Shown: positions 63,244 to 64,000 of the stretch, one piece after another
Layout of the letters: every line of letters starts with the position of its first letter
How positions within the stretch are numbered: the stretch's first letter is position 1
Source: Candidatus Saccharimonadales bacterium
GTDB lineage: Bacteria > Patescibacteriota > Saccharimonadia > Saccharimonadales > Saccharimonadaceae
DNA: 64,000 bases
Direction: 5' to 3'
NCBI GenBank assembly: GCA_039928925.1
Contig: JBDSSF010000004.1
Span: 62,001 to 126,000, forward strand
Program-made: the position numbers and the translations under genes
The notes under the pieces: model-generated
The model's database searches: none
Told to the model about the DNA's origin: nothing
What the model saw: the letters and a program-made list of their open reading frames with translations, nothing else

Positions 63244-64000
63244 ATGAATGATACGAAGTTAATTACAGTTATTGTACCTGATAAAAAAGGTAAAGACGCA
63301 ATGGAAAAAATACAAGGCATCAACGCTATTCTAGTTGAATCGGGAAAACCTGTAGTTTCGGATGCGTTGAATGCTGAAGTATTGGTAGTCGGCCCTGCTG
63401 AGCAGCAGAGTGAAGTTGAGGATGCACTACGCCAAATTAAGCAACTACCACACCTCAAGTTGTTACAAACGCTCGGGCAAGGTATTGAGCAGTGGGACGG
63501 TCTCTTGCCGAATGATCTTATAATTTCTACTGCCCGTGGTGCACACGGTGGCTCAACGGCCGAACTGGTACTGGCATCGTTACTGGCAATCATGCGGGAA
63601 TTGCCGCACTATATTAAAAACCAACAATCACGTATTTGGGAAGGTCGTAGAGCACGCACTCTTCAAAATGCCAATGTGCTTGTGTATGGTTCCGGCGACC
63701 TCGGCCTTAATATTAAAAGTCGCATGTTGCCATTCGGCGCAAAAGTAACAATGGTTGGTGCGCATAATCACGAAGATGTTATCGACACTGCAAAAGCTCG
63801 TACCCTACTACCTACTACTGATGTAGTAATCCTAGCACTACCATTAACGAGGGATACGCGGCATACTGTTGATACTGATTTTCTCGCACTTTTACGCGAC
63901 GGCACCATTGTTATTAATGCTGGTCGTGGTGGTTTAGTTGATCAAGCTGCACTTCTAAAAGAATTACAAGATGGTCGGCTTCAAGCTGCACTAGATGTTA
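63244..64000 (+). CDS. D-isomer-specific 2-hydroxyacid dehydrogenase (partial)
   Basis: ATG 63244, open to the right edge, ~252 codons seen. The NAD-binding motif is NVLVYGSGDLGLNIKSRM, the substrate-domain motif HGGSTAELVLASLLAI, and TIVINAGRGGLVDQAALLKEL contains the catalytic-site Arg region. Members reduce 2-oxoacids (lactate-, glycerate- or phosphoglycerate-type); substrate cannot be fixed. TATGCT lies 6 nt upstream and there is no SD. Confidence 0.92.
   Translation, partial: MNDTKLITVIVPDKKGKDAMEKIQGINAILVESGKPVVSDALNAEVLVVGPAEQQSEVEDALRQIKQLPHLKLLQTLGQGIEQWDGLLPNDLIISTARGAHGGSTAELVLASLLAIMRELPHYIKNQQSRIWEGRRARTLQNANVLVYGSGDLGLNIKSRMLPFGAKVTMVGAHNHEDVIDTAKARTLLPTTDVVILALPLTRDTRHTVDTDFLALLRDGTIVINAGRGGLVDQAALLKELQDGRLQAALDV

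Overview
The window looks like chromosome of a Patescibacteria/CPR bacterium, most likely a Candidatus Saccharibacteria (TM7) relative. This is inferred from gene content and style; no 16S or marker phylogeny is available here. Supporting signs are a modest GC content, very tight packing, a complete F-type ATP synthase, type IV pilin-like proteins, a sortase with an LPxTG substrate, many membrane and cell-envelope genes and almost no biosynthesis. TGA is used as a normal stop codon throughout, which argues against the code-25 groups Gracilibacteria and Absconditabacteria. Many first genes of transcription units carry a TATAAT-like hexamer only 6-8 bases before the start codon and no Shine-Dalgarno sequence, so leaderless mRNAs are probably common.

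Layout. 1-9062: a two-component system with Ala/Pro/Gln-rich tails, a DUF2177/NmrA pair, an MMPL exporter, and a GDSL hydrolase followed by a MacB-like ABC exporter. 9129-12716: an accessory stretch with a replication-relaxation-like protein, a CsoR-family regulator plus DUF4396 membrane protein with a clear operator, a small gene interrupted by a -1 frameshift, and phage-structural-like remnants. 12749-19959: tRNA-Glu, a second two-component system, a DUF3048 lipoprotein-like gene, gltX, a GT-C glycosyltransferase and a DUF4367 protein. 20093-30789: PEGA protein, sortase, tRNA-Leu, hypotheticals, xthA, an LPHTG-anchored PKD-like surface protein, smpB, pyrH and an MsbA-like exporter. 30906-38739: alpha/beta hydrolase, two GT4 glycosyltransferases, an ABC-F protein, glutaredoxin and a large pilin-like RCC1/ricin protein.

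38781-45889 is the ATP synthase locus (atpI-B-E-F-H-A-G-D, then atpC). A small membrane-protein gene of different base composition, with its own promoter and terminator, sits between atpD and atpC. 45991-47809 holds a PlsC-like acyltransferase and a tRNA-dihydrouridine synthase. 47863-49173 is about 1.3 kb of minus-strand non-coding DNA carrying three strong promoters and three highly structured candidate RNAs, the largest about 600 nt with a 12-bp closing helix. 49160-54955 has a UvrD-type helicase-nuclease, an isoprenylcysteine-methyltransferase-like protein and an MFS transporter. The MFS gene is preceded by a 32-codon leader ORF and a textbook pair of mutually exclusive hairpins, i.e. a predicted ribosome-controlled attenuator.

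55314-64000 contains an RNA m5U methyltransferase, a type IV pilin-like protein, tRNA-Gln followed by a patchy accessory module, a Nudix hydrolase, and a four-gene minus-strand operon (NadD-like nucleotidyltransferase, GT2, APH-type kinase, DUF6270 SGNH-like) that looks like a pathway activating and attaching a small substituent to a surface glycan. The window ends in a partial D-2-hydroxyacid dehydrogenase.
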